From positions 1 through 43,194 of the forward strand of contig NZ_PZJV01000006.1 in the NCBI RefSeq assembly GCF_003206155.1: DNA of 43,194 nucleotides. The letters run 5' to 3'. The notes beneath the pieces were generated by a model that saw only the letters and a program-made list of their open reading frames with translations, was not told the origin of the DNA and made no database searches. Below, one piece after another: positions 16,330 through 25,947 of the stretch (position 1 is the stretch's first letter; each line of letters begins with the position of its first letter). This DNA is from Salinicola halophilus (lineage in GTDB: Bacteria; Pseudomonadota; Gammaproteobacteria; Pseudomonadales; Halomonadaceae). Made by a program: the position numbers and the translations under genes.

Positions 16330-16846
16330 GCTGGATTGGCGGGCAGCGCTGCCGCCGGATCTGGCCACCGTTGCGGGCTGGATAGCATCGCCGCTGGAAC
16401 TCGAGCGCTGGGCCGGGCCCGACCTTCACTGGCCGCTCGAGAGCGACCGGCTATGGCGCGAGATCGACGCCGGCGCCATGCCCTCCTACTGCCTCAAGCA
16501 AGGCGGCGAACTTCTCGCCTTCGGTCAGCTCTCGCCCAAGGGGCCGCATCACCACCACCTGGCCCGGCTGATCGTCGCCCCCGAGATGCGCGGCCGGGGG
16601 CTAGGTCGGCGTCTCTGCGAGGGCTTGATTCAGGAGGGGCACAAGCGTGGTGCCGAGCGGCTGACGCTCAACGTCGCCGGCGACAATACCGTGGCGCTCG
16701 AGCTGTATCGTCGCCTGGGTTTTTATCCTGTGGGCGAGCGCGACGAGCGCGGCGTCATCCCCATGATGCTCACGCGATTTGCCGAGTCGTCCGACAATCC
16801 GGACAATGACGCGCGGGCCGACTGTGCGCCCGATTCCCACGGTTAG
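16322..16846 (+). CDS. GNAT family N-acetyltransferase of unknown substrate
   Basis: A 174-residue GNAT protein. The acetyl-CoA-binding motif A is LIVAPEMRGRGLGRRL at 83-98 with the RGRGLG pyrophosphate loop, and motif B is LNVAGDNTVALELYRRLGF at 116-134. The N-terminal 60 residues contain a Trp-rich stretch, and the C-terminal 20 residues are acidic and probably disordered. It overlaps panC by 8 bases and ends 9 bp before coaA, so it is embedded in a pantothenate/CoA run. E. coli PanM/PanZ, the PanD maturation factor, is a GNAT protein that senses CoA, but I see no similarity to it beyond the fold. Substrate unknown. Confidence 0.85.
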   Translation: MVELDWRAALPPDLATVAGWIASPLELERWAGPDLHWPLESDRLWREIDAGAMPSYCLKQGGELLAFGQLSPKGPHHHHLARLIVAPEMRGRGLGRRLCEGLIQEGHKRGAERLTLNVAGDNTVALELYRRLGFYPVGERDERGVIPMMLTRFAESSDNPDNDARADCAPDSHG

Positions 16847-16855
16847 AGACACGTC

Positions 16856-17812
16856 ATGAATCAACTGCGGCCGGACCCATTCTCGCCCTACCAGTTCTAT
16901 AGCGTCGATCAGTGGTCGCGTTTTCGCGCCGATACGCCGCTGACGCTTGCCTCCGAAGAGGTCCGGCGACTGCGCTCGCTCAATGACCCGGTCGATCTCG
17001 ACGAGGTCTCTCGCATCTATCTGTCGCTGTCCCGGCTGCTGTCGTCCTATGTCGAAGCGAGCCAGCAGCTCTATGCACAGCGCAAACGCTTTCTCGACAT
17101 CGACGACACGCAGAAGACGCCGTTCATCATCGGCATCGCCGGCTCGGTGGCCGTGGGCAAGTCGACCACCTCGCGCATTCTCAAGGAGCTGCTCGCCCGC
17201 TGGCCCTCGAGCCCCAAGGTGGATCTGGTCACGACCGACGGTTTTCTCTATCCCAACGCCGTGCTGCGCGACAAAGGACTGATGACGCGCAAGGGCTTTC
17301 CCGAGAGCTATGACATCGGCGCCCTGCTGAGATTTCTCTCCTGGATCAAGGCAGGCGTGCGTAACGTCCAGGCGCCGCTCTATTCGCATTTGACCTACGA
17401 CGTGCGGGAAAACGAGTTTCAGACCGTCGACCGCCCCGACATTCTGATCGTCGAAGGCATCAACGTGCTCCAGGTTCGCGATCTGCCGGAAGACGGCAAG
17501 ATGGTGCCGTTCGTCTCCGACTTCTTCGACTTCTCGCTCTACATCGATGCCGACGAGAACCATATCCATCACTGGTATCTCGAGCGCTTTCGCCTGCTGC
17601 GCGAGACCGCCTTTCAGGACCCGGCATCGTTCTTCCACCGCTATGCCCAGATCGACGAGAGCGAAGCGGTCGGAATCGCAGAAGGCCTCTGGCGGGACAT
17701 CAACCGTCGCAATCTGCGCGAGAACATCTTGCCGACCCGGCCACGGGCCGATCTGATCCTGCGCAAGGGTGCCGATCATCTCGTCGAGCAAGTGGCGCTG
17801 CGCAAGGTCTAG
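16856..17812 (+). CDS. coaA: Type I pantothenate kinase
   Basis: Phosphorylates pantothenate, the rate-controlling and CoA-inhibited step of CoA synthesis. It has 318 residues. Walker [10 protein letters not shown] is at 96-104 and TTDGFLYPN at 126-134. FPESYD near 147-152 and the C-terminal [12 protein letters not shown] near 297-308 match CoaA. Many Pseudomonas species use the unrelated type III enzyme (CoaX), so a type I enzyme next to panBC is notable. It is 9 bp after the GNAT gene and most likely in the same transcript. Confidence 0.96.
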   Translation: MNQLRPDPFSPYQFYSVDQWSRFRADTPLTLASEEVRRLRSLNDPVDLDEVSRIYLSLSRLLSSYVEASQQLYAQRKRFLDIDDTQKTPFIIGIAGSVAVGKSTTSRILKELLARWPSSPKVDLVTTDGFLYPNAVLRDKGLMTRKGFPESYDIGALLRFLSWIKAGVRNVQAPLYSHLTYDVRENEFQTVDRPDILIVEGINVLQVRDLPEDGKMVPFVSDFFDFSLYIDADENHIHHWYLERFRLLRETAFQDPASFFHRYAQIDESEAVGIAEGLWRDINRRNLRENILPTRPRADLILRKGADHLVEQVALRKV

Positions 17813-17947
17813 GCAGACGCGCCCTTCCAGGCCCTCGCGCACGGCCGCCATGCCATTTTCGCGTAACGTTCTGTTGTATCGGCGAACTTTTCGTCTTCAA
17901 ACCCTTCTCAGTCACTATCTTTCGATTGGCTAGGCAGGGTTCTTGCA

Positions 17948-18973
17948 ATGCTCATCTCCGTACAGGCGCTTCGTGCCCTGGCCGCCTGGGTGGTCGTTTT
18001 CCACCACTTCATGCAGGTCTTTTTCAGTTTCGACGCCGGTAACTGGGTCGAGTCTCTCTTCTCGACCCGCGGCCAAGTGGGTGTGGATATCTTCTTCGTG
18101 ATCAGCGGCTTCGTGATTACCGTTTCCACCCGAGGCAAGCGACTGTCGACTCCACGTTTCCTACTCCATCGTCTCATCCGTGTTGCCCCCGCCTACTGGC
18201 TCTACACGGCGCTCACGGCGCTGGTCATCGTCTTCGCCAGTGACGTCATGCCCGAATACGCATTCAGCGTCACCGGCTTTCTCAAATCCCTGCTGTTCAT
18301 TCCGGCGGAAAACCCTGGCGGCTACGGCTACTATCCGATTTTGCCGGTCGGCTGGACGCTCAACTTCGAGATGCTGTTCTACGTGGTGTTCGCGCTGTCG
18401 CTGACGCTCTCCCGGCGCCATCGGGTCTGGGCGGTGGTGATCTCGATCATCGCAATCAATACGCTGTTCGCGCATCAGCCGTTCCTGAGCAGTTTCTACA
18501 CTGACCCGATCATCTTCGAGTTCCTGCTCGGCATGGGCATCGGTGTGATCTACGGCCGCCATGGGATTCCCGAAGGCCGCTGCTGGCCGTGGCTTGCGAT
18601 CGCCGCGAGTCTAGGCACGATCCTCATGTTCAACGATCCCACCGGTGCTGCGCGTTTTCTGGGCTGGGGGTTGCCGAGCGCACTGCTGGTCATCGCGGTG
18701 ATCGGGCTCGAGTCGCGTATCGGTGGTCAGCGTTTCTTCAAGGCGATGGGCGACTGGTCCTACTCGACCTATCTGATCCATGTCCTGGTGCTTTGGCCGG
18801 GCAACTATCTACTGACCCAGCGCCTCGGTCTCGATCCCTATCTAGCGCTGGCATTGTGCGTGCCACTGATCGCGCTGCTCTCCTGGCTGAGCTTCGAGCT
18901 GGTGGAGAAACGTCTCTCGCGGCGACTCAAGCGGTGGCTACCGGAAGGGCGCCCACGTCTGGCGATGGCCTAG
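17948..18973 (+). CDS. Acyltransferase 3 (OafA/NodX-type) integral membrane protein
   Basis: A 341-residue polytopic membrane protein of the acyltransferase-3 family, whose members O-acylate surface polysaccharides or other extracytoplasmic sugars. It begins SVQALRALAAWVVVFHHF, with His19/His20 in the family's catalytic position. GVDIFFVISGF is at 45-55 and HRLIRVAPAYW at 74-84. About ten hydrophobic segments are visible. No SGNH domain is fused. It is separated from coaA by 135 bp and the context gives no substrate; there are no polysaccharide genes around it. It converges on pnp. Confidence 0.88.
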   Translation: MLISVQALRALAAWVVVFHHFMQVFFSFDAGNWVESLFSTRGQVGVDIFFVISGFVITVSTRGKRLSTPRFLLHRLIRVAPAYWLYTALTALVIVFASDVMPEYAFSVTGFLKSLLFIPAENPGGYGYYPILPVGWTLNFEMLFYVVFALSLTLSRRHRVWAVVISIIAINTLFAHQPFLSSFYTDPIIFEFLLGMGIGVIYGRHGIPEGRCWPWLAIAASLGTILMFNDPTGAARFLGWGLPSALLVIAVIGLESRIGGQRFFKAMGDWSYSTYLIHVLVLWPGNYLLTQRLGLDPYLALALCVPLIALLSWLSFELVEKRLSRRLKRWLPEGRPRLAMA

Positions 18974-19051
18974 CCTCTTGCGACGGCGGCGCATCGATAG
19001 CGATCACAACCGAGCCCAATCACGCTGACTTCCCGGCCCTGGGGAAGCCAT

Positions 19052-19087
19052 AAAAAAACGCCCGACCGGCAGTGCCGGTCGGGCGTT
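19052..19087 (-). terminator. Intrinsic terminator of pnp
   Basis: A perfect 14-bp stem (AACGCCCGACCGGC / GCCGGTCGGGCGTT, loop of 3) followed on the minus strand by a seven-T run. It lies about 96 nt after the pnp stop. There is no U-run on the plus strand, so the acyltransferase gene gains little from it. Confidence 0.93.
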
Positions 19088-19182
19088 CATTCAGCGATAT
19101 CAGGTCGGGGTATCGACCCGATCCGGCCAGTCAGCGGTGAGGGCCGGCGGACGGCGCCCGCCGGTCGCACTCACCAGCCGGC

Positions 19183-21312
19183 TCACTCACTCGCTTCGAG
19201 GGAGGCTTCGAAAGCCGCTTTCTCTTCCGGCGTGATCTCCTTGATCGAGAGCTTCACGCGGTTGCGGTTGTCGATATCGAGTACCTTGACCGTCACTTCC
19301 TGGCCTTCGCTCAGGTAGTCCTTCACGTCGTTGACGCGCTCGGGAACGATCTGGGAGATATGGACCAGCCCGTCGGTGCCCGGCATGAAGTTGACGAAGG
19401 CGCCGAAGTCGGCGAGTCGAACGACCTTGCCGCGGTAGAGCTTGCCGATCTCCGCTTCGGCGGTGATCGCCAGCACGGTGTCGATGGCGCGCTTGGCGGC
19501 GGCGCGGTCTTCGGCGTAGATGCGCACGGTACCGTCGTCGTCGATATCGATGGAGGCACCGGTATCTTCACAGATCTGGCGAATGGTGGCGCCACCCTTG
19601 CCGATCACGTCGCGGATCTTGTCCGAGTTGATCTTGATCGTCTGCATTGCCGGCGCGTGCTCGGAGACTTCCGTACGGCTCTGGTTGATGACGGCGTTCA
19701 TCTTGTCGAGGATCTGGAGGCGGGCGTCGTGGGCCTGCTGCAGCGCAGTCTCCATGATCTCCTCGTTGATGCCCTCGATCTTGATGTCCATCTGCAGCGC
19801 GGTCACGCCGGCAGCAGAACCCGCCACCTTGAAGTCCATGTCGCCGAGGTGATCCTCGTCGCCCAGGATGTCGGTCAGCACGGCGAAACCATCGTCGTCC
19901 TTCACCAGACCCATGGCGATACCGGCGACCGGCGCCTTGATCGGCACGCCGGCATCCATCAGCGCCAGCGACGTGCCGCAGACGGAAGCCATCGAGCTCG
20001 AACCGTTGGACTCGGTGATCTCGGACACCACGCGGATGGTGTACGGGAAGTCGTCCTCGTTCGGCAGCATCGCCTGCACGCCGCGACGCGCCAGTCGGCC
20101 GTGGCCGATTTCACGACGCTTGGGACCGCCCATGAAGCCGGCTTCGCCGACGCTGTACGGGGGGAAGTTGTAGTGCAGCAGGAAGCGATCCTTGGTCTCG
20201 CCTTCGAGCGACTCGATCAGCTGCGCATCGCGCAGCGTGCCCAGCGTGGCAGCGACCACGGCCTGCGTTTCGCCACGGGTGAACAGCGCGGAGCCGTGGG
20301 TGCGCGGCAGCACGCCGACGCTGACGTCGAGCGGACGCACGGTCTTGTGATCGCGACCGTCGATACGCGGCTCGCCGGCGACGACGCGGCTGCGCACGGT
20401 CTTCTTCTCAAGGCTGGCGAGGGCCCCGGAGACTTCGTCCTTGCTGAAGCGCGGGCTCTCGCCGCTGGCGAGCTCCTCGAGCGCCTGCGTGCGGATCTGG
20501 GATAGCGCATCCTGACGCGCCATCTTGTCGGTGATCCGGTAGGCCTCGCCCACGGCGGTCCCGTAGCTGGACGCCATCGCGGCTTTGAGCTCGGCGTTTT
20601 CCGTCGCCGGCTGCCAGTCCCAGCGCGGCTTGCCCGCTTCGCTGGCGAACGCCTTGATCGCCTCGACGACGACCTGCATCTCCTGATGGGCGTAAAGCAC
20701 TGCGCCCAGCATTTCGTCTTCGCTCAGCTCCTTGGCTTCGGACTCGACCATCAGCACGGCCTTGTCGGTGCCCGCGACGACCATGTTGAGCTCGGAAGCC
20801 GGCAGCTCGTCCACCTTGGGATTGAGGAAGTAGCCCTGCGACTCGTTGAAGCCGACCCGTGCGGCGCCGATCGGGCCGTTGAACGGCAGCCCGGAGATCG
20901 ACAGCGCGGCCGAGGTACCGATCATCGCGGCGATGTCCGGATCCTGGTTACGGTCGGTGGAGAGCACGGTGCAGATGACCTGGACTTCGTTCATGAAGCC
21001 CTTGGGAAAGAGCGGACGAATCGGACGGTCGATCAGTCGCGAGGTGAGGGTCTCTTTCTCGGTGGGGCGGCCTTCGCGCTTGAAGAAGCCACCGGGGATC
21101 TTGCCGACCGCGTAGGTCTTCTCCTGATAGTGCACGGAGAGCGGGAAGAAGTCCTGGCCGGGCTTGAGGTCCTTGCGGCCGACCACGGTGCACAGCACCA
21201 CGGTGTCTTCCATGGTGACCAGCACGGCACCGCTGGCCTGACGGGCGATTCGGCCCGTCTCGATAGTGACGGTACTGGAACCGTACTGGAACGTTTTCTG
21301 AACCGGATTCAC
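19183..21312 (-). CDS. pnp: Polyribonucleotide nucleotidyltransferase (PNPase)
   Basis: Phosphorolytic 3'-5' exoribonuclease, a degradosome component. It has 709 residues. Two RNase PH-like domains occupy about 1-215 and 310-540, separated by a helical domain. The second has [15 protein letters not shown], with acidic catalytic residues. A KH domain follows ([14 protein letters not shown], around 560), then an S1 domain ([18 protein letters not shown], around 620-690). It is downstream of rpsO, the conserved order, but a terminator sits between them. The 216-bp rpsO-pnp gap probably carries a pnp promoter (TAGAAT on the minus strand at 21363-21368, no good -35). Confidence 0.97.
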   Translation of the reverse strand: MNPVQKTFQYGSSTVTIETGRIARQASGAVLVTMEDTVVLCTVVGRKDLKPGQDFFPLSVHYQEKTYAVGKIPGGFFKREGRPTEKETLTSRLIDRPIRPLFPKGFMNEVQVICTVLSTDRNQDPDIAAMIGTSAALSISGLPFNGPIGAARVGFNESQGYFLNPKVDELPASELNMVVAGTDKAVLMVESEAKELSEDEMLGAVLYAHQEMQVVVEAIKAFASEAGKPRWDWQPATENAELKAAMASSYGTAVGEAYRITDKMARQDALSQIRTQALEELASGESPRFSKDEVSGALASLEKKTVRSRVVAGEPRIDGRDHKTVRPLDVSVGVLPRTHGSALFTRGETQAVVAATLGTLRDAQLIESLEGETKDRFLLHYNFPPYSVGEAGFMGGPKRREIGHGRLARRGVQAMLPNEDDFPYTIRVVSEITESNGSSSMASVCGTSLALMDAGVPIKAPVAGIAMGLVKDDDGFAVLTDILGDEDHLGDMDFKVAGSAAGVTALQMDIKIEGINEEIMETALQQAHDARLQILDKMNAVINQSRTEVSEHAPAMQTIKINSDKIRDVIGKGGATIRQICEDTGASIDIDDDGTVRIYAEDRAAAKRAIDTVLAITAEAEIGKLYRGKVVRLADFGAFVNFMPGTDGLVHISQIVPERVNDVKDYLSEGQEVTVKVLDIDNRNRVKLSIKEITPEEKAAFEASLEASE

Positions 21313-21456
21313 AGGCTTTCCTTTACTTGTCGAATTCGTTGGGATCTTTAGTCGTGGCGACCATTCTAGGCGTTAGCGTCAGCAACGGCTAGCGATCGCC
21401 GGGGGCGTCGATGGCTCCATGACGGGCACCAAACAAGCGGCGCCAAATGACAGGCA

Positions 21457-21493
21457 TAAAAAAACAAGCAGCCCCGCGAGGGACTGCTTGTTT
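21457..21493 (-). terminator. Intrinsic terminator of rpsO
   Basis: AAACAAGCAG pairs with CTGCTTGTTT across one mismatch, a CCC/GGG extension and a 4-nt loop, with a run of seven Ts on the minus strand. It begins about 36 nt after the rpsO stop. Confidence 0.92.
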
Positions 21494-21528
21494 CTCGGCA
21501 CACAGCGTCGATGGGATCGACGCGTGGC

Positions 21529-21798
21529 TCAGCGGCGCAGACCGAGGCGCTGGATCAGCGACTGGTAACGCTCGAAGTTCTTGGCCTTCAGGTAGTCCAG
21601 CAGCTTACGACGCTGGTTGACCATGCGGATCAGGCCACGACGGGAGTGGTGATCCTGCTTGTGGCCCTTGAAGTGGCCCTGCAGGCCGTCGATGTTGGCG
21701 CTCAGCAGCGCAACCTGGACTTCCGGCGAACCGGTGTCGTTCTCGCCCTGGCCGTACTCTTTGACGATTTCGGCCTTCTTTTCGGCAGTCAGTGCCAT
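21529..21798 (-). CDS. rpsO: 30S ribosomal protein S15
   Basis: Primary 16S rRNA-binding protein of the small subunit platform. It has 89 residues, the standard length. The family blocks [16 protein letters not shown] at 21-36 and [21 protein letters not shown] at 50-70 are intact. The ATG is preceded by TTAGGAGAG. In E. coli S15 represses its own translation by binding a pseudoknot over the start; the 111-bp gap upstream here contains a short hairpin, but I cannot show a pseudoknot. Confidence 0.98.
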   Translation of the reverse strand: MALTAEKKAEIVKEYGQGENDTGSPEVQVALLSANIDGLQGHFKGHKQDHHSRRGLIRMVNQRRKLLDYLKAKNFERYQSLIQRLGLRR

Positions 21799-21874
21799 GA
21801 AACACTCTCCTAAGCAATATGCTTGAGTGATGAATGTCGGAGACCACGCATATTTGCAGTCTCTCGCGTCATGA

Positions 21875-21890
21875 ATCGGGTAAACCCGAT
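21875..21890 (-). other. Short hairpin in the truB-rpsO gap
   Basis: A perfect 6-bp stem ATCGGG / CCCGAT with a 4-nt loop, 77 nt upstream of the rpsO start. It might be part of the rpsO leader. No U-run follows, so it is not a terminator. Confidence 0.35.
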
Positions 21891-21909
21891 CCTATTGTCG
21901 ACGCCGCGC

Positions 21910-22827
21910 TCAGCGCGTCGCCGTGTCGACCAGCCGCTTGGGAGCGATCTCCCCTGGCTGGGTCGACTCGACCAGTCCCAGAAAGGACTCGTCGCGGTAA
22001 AGCCTTGCCGTGTCGCCTGGCGCAAGCGCCGTCTCGAGAACACCGACCCGCTGCCCCAGCAGCAAGCGTCTCGCGGCCTCGTCATCGACCTGCAGCGTCG
22101 GCAGATGCGCCAGCAGAACGTCGACGGGCATCAGGTGCGCCAGCCGCTCCTCTTCGCTCATCGACTCGAGCGTTTCGAACGAGATGCGACGCTCACTGCC
22201 GAACGGGCCGGTTTCGAGCCGCTCGAGTGCCGTGATGTGTGCACCGACGCCCAGCGAGCGGCCGATATCCTCGGCCAGAGTGCGGATGTAGGTGCCCTTG
22301 CTGCAGCGCACCTCGAGCCAGAACCCATCCGCCGCCCAATCGAACGGGCGCATATCATATATCGTCACGCGTCGTGGCGCACGCTCGATCGTCTTGCCCT
22401 CGCGGGCGAGCTCGTAGAGCTTGCGTCCCTCGTGCTTCAGCGCCGAGACCATCGGGGGTACCTGGTCGATCTCGCCGCGAAAGGCATCGATCGCCGCTTC
22501 GATACGGGCCCGGTCGAGACTCGACGGCAGCCCATGGCGCTCGACGATCTCGCCCTCGGCGTCGCCGGTATCCGTCGTCTCGCCCAGCTTGACCCGGGTT
22601 CGATAGACCTTGTCGGCTTCCAGCAGGTGCGCCGAGAACTTGGTCGCCTCGCCCAGGCAGATCGGCAGCAGGCCGGTCGCCATGGGATCGAGCGTGCCGG
22701 TGTGGCCCGCCTTGCGCGCCTGCAGTAGACGCCGAACTCGCTGGAGAGCGTGATTGCTGGAGACGCCCTGGGCCTTGTCCAGCAGCAGCACTCCGTCGAT
22801 GGCGAGCCCTTTACGACGACGCGCCAT
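21910..22827 (-). CDS. truB: tRNA pseudouridine(55) synthase
   Basis: Converts U55 of the tRNA T-loop to pseudouridine and acts as a tRNA-folding chaperone. It has 305 residues. The catalytic Asp47 is in HTGTLDPMATGLL, and YELAREG near 168-174 and RCSKGTYIRTLAED near 204-217 are family blocks. A C-terminal PUA-like region follows. Its start overlaps the rbfA stop by one base (TGATG), so the two are translationally coupled. Confidence 0.97.
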   Translation of the reverse strand: MARRRKGLAIDGVLLLDKAQGVSSNHALQRVRRLLQARKAGHTGTLDPMATGLLPICLGEATKFSAHLLEADKVYRTRVKLGETTDTGDAEGEIVERHGLPSSLDRARIEAAIDAFRGEIDQVPPMVSALKHEGRKLYELAREGKTIERAPRRVTIYDMRPFDWAADGFWLEVRCSKGTYIRTLAEDIGRSLGVGAHITALERLETGPFGSERRISFETLESMSEEERLAHLMPVDVLLAHLPTLQVDDEAARRLLLGQRVGVLETALAPGDTARLYRDESFLGLVESTQPGEIAPKRLVDTATR

Positions 22828-23255
22828 CAGCGGCTCTCCTCGTCTCCTTTCGGCGAGGCGCCGGTGGTCTCGTCGCCGGGCTCGCCGGCGTCATCACGGT
22901 GGTCACTGGCAACGGCTTCGTCGATCAGCGCCGAGAGGTGATGCCCGCGCACCACGCTTTCATCGTAATGAAAACGCAGTTCCGGCACGTGACGCAGCTT
23001 GATGCGACGCGCGATCTGGCTGCGCAGAAAGCCCGAGGCGCGCTTGAGCACGCTCAGGTTTTCCTTGATACGCGCCGGATCGTTCTCGCCCAGCAGTGTC
23101 ACGTAGATATCGGCATAGCCGAGATCGCGACTCACCTTCGCCGAGCTGACCGTGATCATCCCCAAACGCGGATCCTTGATCTCGCGCTGGATCAGAACGG
23201 CCAGCTCCTGCTGAAGCTGGTCGGCGACTCGATCGGTCCGTTTGAATTCGCGCAT
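22827..23255 (-). CDS. rbfA: 30S ribosome-binding factor A
   Basis: KH-fold assembly factor that binds the 16S 5' region during late 30S maturation and is needed at low temperature. It has 142 residues. It starts MREFKRTDRVADQLQQELAV; the core RLGMITVSSAKVSRDL is near 32-47 and RIKLRHVPELRFHYDES near 85-101. The C-terminal 30 residues are acidic and low-complexity. It follows infB after a 142-bp gap that holds two strong hairpins. Confidence 0.97.
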   Translation of the reverse strand: MREFKRTDRVADQLQQELAVLIQREIKDPRLGMITVSSAKVSRDLGYADIYVTLLGENDPARIKENLSVLKRASGFLRSQIARRIKLRHVPELRFHYDESVVRGHHLSALIDEAVASDHRDDAGEPGDETTGASPKGDEESR

Positions 23256-23324
23256 GTCGTATGTCCTGCGGCTTCAGTTGCCGCGCTTCGCGGTGCGGCG
23301 GTGCCGCGGTGTCGTCCAAACCGA

Positions 23325-23388
23325 CGTCGCCGCCTCCCTGTCACGGGAGACGGCGACGCGGGGTCTCTCGCACGCGAACGTACGAGAG
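23325..23388 (-). other. Two strong tandem hairpins between infB and rbfA
   Basis: Hairpin one: CGTCGCCG / CGGCGACG plus CTCCC / GGGAG with a 6-nt loop, 23325-23358. Hairpin two: an 11-bp stem at 23364-23374 / 23379-23389 with a UUCG loop on the minus-strand RNA and one G.U pair. Neither is followed by a U-run, so they look like processing or stability elements and not terminators. Confidence 0.6.
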
Positions 23389-23397
23389 ATCAGGGCG

Positions 23398-25920
23398 TTA
23401 CAGCGTACGCTCGACCTTGACCTGATCGAAGACCTCGATCTTGTCGCCGACCTGAACGTCGTTGTAGTTCTTGACGCCGATACCACACTCCATGCCGTTG
23501 CGCACTTCGTTGACGTCGTCCTTGAAGCGGCGCAGCGACTCGAGATCACCCTCGTAGATGACCACGTTCTCGCGCAGTACACGGATCTTCTTATTGCGAT
23601 GAACGGTGCCCTCGACGACCATGCAGCCCGCGATAGCGCCGATCTTCGGTGCCTTGAAGACATCGCGAACTTCCGCGATACCCACGATCTGCTCGCGCCA
23701 CTCAGGCGCCAGCATGCCGCTCATGGCCTGCTTGACCTCGTCGATGAGCTGGTAGATGACGCTGTAGTAGCGCAGATCCAGCCCTTCACGCTCGACGATC
23801 TCCCGCGCGGAGGCATCGGCACGCACGTTGAAGCCGACCAGAATCGCCTCACTGGCGAGCGCCAGGTTGGCATCGGTACCGGTGATGCCGCCAACACCCG
23901 AGGAGACCACGGCCACCTGGACTTCATCGGTGGACAGCTCTTCGAGCGCGCCACGAATCGCTTCCAGCGAGCCCTGAACGTCGGACTTGAGGACGATGTT
24001 GACCTTGGCGACTTCGTCCTGGCCCATCTGGCTGAACATGTTCTCCAGCTTGGCCTTCTGCTGGCGCGCCAGGCGGACTTCGCGGTATTTGCCCTGACGG
24101 AAGTTGGCGATCTCGCGCGCCTTCTTGTCGTCGGTCAGCACCATGAAGTCTTCGCCGGCTTCCGGCGTGCCGTCGAGACCCTGGATCTCCACGGGCATCG
24201 AGGGTCCGGCTTCCTCGACCTGCTTGCCAAGCTCGTTGATCAGTGCGCGAACGCGGCCGTAGTGGAGACCGGCAAGCACGATGTCACCACGCTTGAGCGT
24301 GCCGTTCTGGACCAGCACCGTCGCCACCGGGCCACGCCCCTTGTCGAGGCGCGATTCGACGACCACGCCCTTGCCGGGCGCTTCCGGCACGGCCTTGAGC
24401 TCGAGGACTTCGGAGACCAGCAGAACGGATTCGAGCAGCTGATCGATGCCGTCGCCAGTCTTCGCCGAGACGGGTACGAACTGCGTATCGCCGCCCCACT
24501 CTTCCGAGATCACGCCATGCTGGGAGAGCTCGTTGCGGATGCGGTCGAGATCGGCGCCTTCCTTGTCGATCTTGTTGATCGCAACGACCAGCTGGACGCC
24601 GGCAGCCTTGGCGTGCTCGACGGCTTCGATGGTCTGGGGCATGACGCCGTCATCGGCGGCCACAACCAGGATGACCACGTCGGTCGCCTGGGCACCGCGA
24701 GCACGCATGGCGGTGAACGCCGCGTGACCCGGGGTATCGAGGAAGGTGACACCGCCGTGCTCGCCTTCGACGTGATAGGCGCCGATGTGCTGAGTGATGC
24801 CGCCGGCTTCGCCCGTCGCCACTTTGGTGCGACGAATGAAGTCGAGCAGCGAGGTCTTGCCGTGGTCGACGTGGCCCATGACGGTGACCACCGGCGAACG
24901 CAGAATCTCGTTGCCTTCATAGGAGATGTTTTCGAGCACTTCGGTCTCGAGCGCATCTTCCTTGACCAACCGGGGCTTGTGTCCCATCTCCTCGACGACG
25001 ATCGCGGCAGTATCCTGATCGATGGTCTGGTTGATGGTGACGGCAGCGCCCATGTTGAACATGGCCTTGATCACTTCGTTGGCCTTGACCGACATCTTAT
25101 CGGCGAGCTCGGCCACGCTGATCGATTCCGGCAGTGCGACTTCACGCACGATCGGCTGCGTCGGCTTCTGGAAGCCGTGCTGGTTGTCGCTGCGACCGCC
25201 ACGCCGGGTGCCGCGACGCTCGGCACGCTTGACCTTCTTGCCACCGCGACGACGCTCGTTGCGATCGTCCTCGTCACGACGCCCGCGGCGATCCTGATCA
25301 CGCTCCTTGTCCTTCTTCGGATGGGCGCGACGATTCTCGGTGCGGGGCTCTTTCGGCGGCGCTTCGACGAAGGGCTGGCTATTGGAGGTCGGCTCGCTAT
25401 CCTCGACCTGCGGCTCCTGCGAGAGGTTCTCCCCGGGCGCGCTCGGCTGAGGTGCCGGTGCAGCGGCCTTGTCGGAAGCCGCCTGGCCAGCGCTCTGCTC
25501 GGCCTGGGCACTCTCGAGTGCCGCCGCCGCAGCCTGCTCTTCTGCATGCTGCTGCGCCTGATCGGCCATGTCGCCGACCAGCTGACGTGGCCCGCTCTCT
25601 TCCGCCGCCGGCTCTTCGGTGGGCTCGGCATCGCGCTTGACGTAGGTACGCTTCTTGCGCACCTGCACCTCGATCGTCTTGCCGCGCTCGCCGGAGCGAA
25701 TCTTGCTGCGGGTGTTACGAGTCAGGGTGACGCGATTGCGCGGCCCCTTACCCCCACCGTGACTCTTGGTCAGGTGGTCGAGCAGGCGCTGCTTGTCCTC
25801 TTCGGAGACAGCATCGCCCTCTTGTTGATGCGGCAGACCCGCATCCTTCATCTGTTCGAGCAGGCGGGACACATCGCGCCCCACCTTCCCTGCAAACTCT
25901 TTTACGGTCATGTCTGACAT
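23398..25920 (-). CDS. infB: Translation initiation factor IF-2
   Basis: GTPase that brings initiator tRNA to the 30S subunit and drives subunit joining. It has 840 residues. The N-terminal IF2-N domain (1-55) is followed by a long low-complexity linker of about 200 residues, rich in Ala/Glu/Gln and then in Arg/Lys/Asp (200-245). A second IF2-N-like domain lies at about 262-312. The G domain has GHVDHGKTS at 349-357, DTPGH at 395-399 and NKID at 449-452. Domains II-IV complete the C-terminus. An ATG three codons in (25911) is a possible alternative start. It lies 27 bp after nusA. Confidence 0.98.
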   Translation of the reverse strand: MSDMTVKEFAGKVGRDVSRLLEQMKDAGLPHQQEGDAVSEEDKQRLLDHLTKSHGGGKGPRNRVTLTRNTRSKIRSGERGKTIEVQVRKKRTYVKRDAEPTEEPAAEESGPRQLVGDMADQAQQHAEEQAAAAALESAQAEQSAGQAASDKAAAPAPQPSAPGENLSQEPQVEDSEPTSNSQPFVEAPPKEPRTENRRAHPKKDKERDQDRRGRRDEDDRNERRRGGKKVKRAERRGTRRGGRSDNQHGFQKPTQPIVREVALPESISVAELADKMSVKANEVIKAMFNMGAAVTINQTIDQDTAAIVVEEMGHKPRLVKEDALETEVLENISYEGNEILRSPVVTVMGHVDHGKTSLLDFIRRTKVATGEAGGITQHIGAYHVEGEHGGVTFLDTPGHAAFTAMRARGAQATDVVILVVAADDGVMPQTIEAVEHAKAAGVQLVVAINKIDKEGADLDRIRNELSQHGVISEEWGGDTQFVPVSAKTGDGIDQLLESVLLVSEVLELKAVPEAPGKGVVVESRLDKGRGPVATVLVQNGTLKRGDIVLAGLHYGRVRALINELGKQVEEAGPSMPVEIQGLDGTPEAGEDFMVLTDDKKAREIANFRQGKYREVRLARQQKAKLENMFSQMGQDEVAKVNIVLKSDVQGSLEAIRGALEELSTDEVQVAVVSSGVGGITGTDANLALASEAILVGFNVRADASAREIVEREGLDLRYYSVIYQLIDEVKQAMSGMLAPEWREQIVGIAEVRDVFKAPKIGAIAGCMVVEGTVHRNKKIRVLRENVVIYEGDLESLRRFKDDVNEVRNGMECGIGVKNYNDVQVGDKIEVFDQVKVERTL

Positions 25921-25947
25921 TACGACCCTCCTGAACCCGTGACCACG

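Noticed and set aside
23242-25917. An 891-codon plus-strand frame opposite infB
   Set aside because: It is antisense to the whole of infB, is rich in Leu/Asp/His as expected from reverse codons, and has no recognisable domain.
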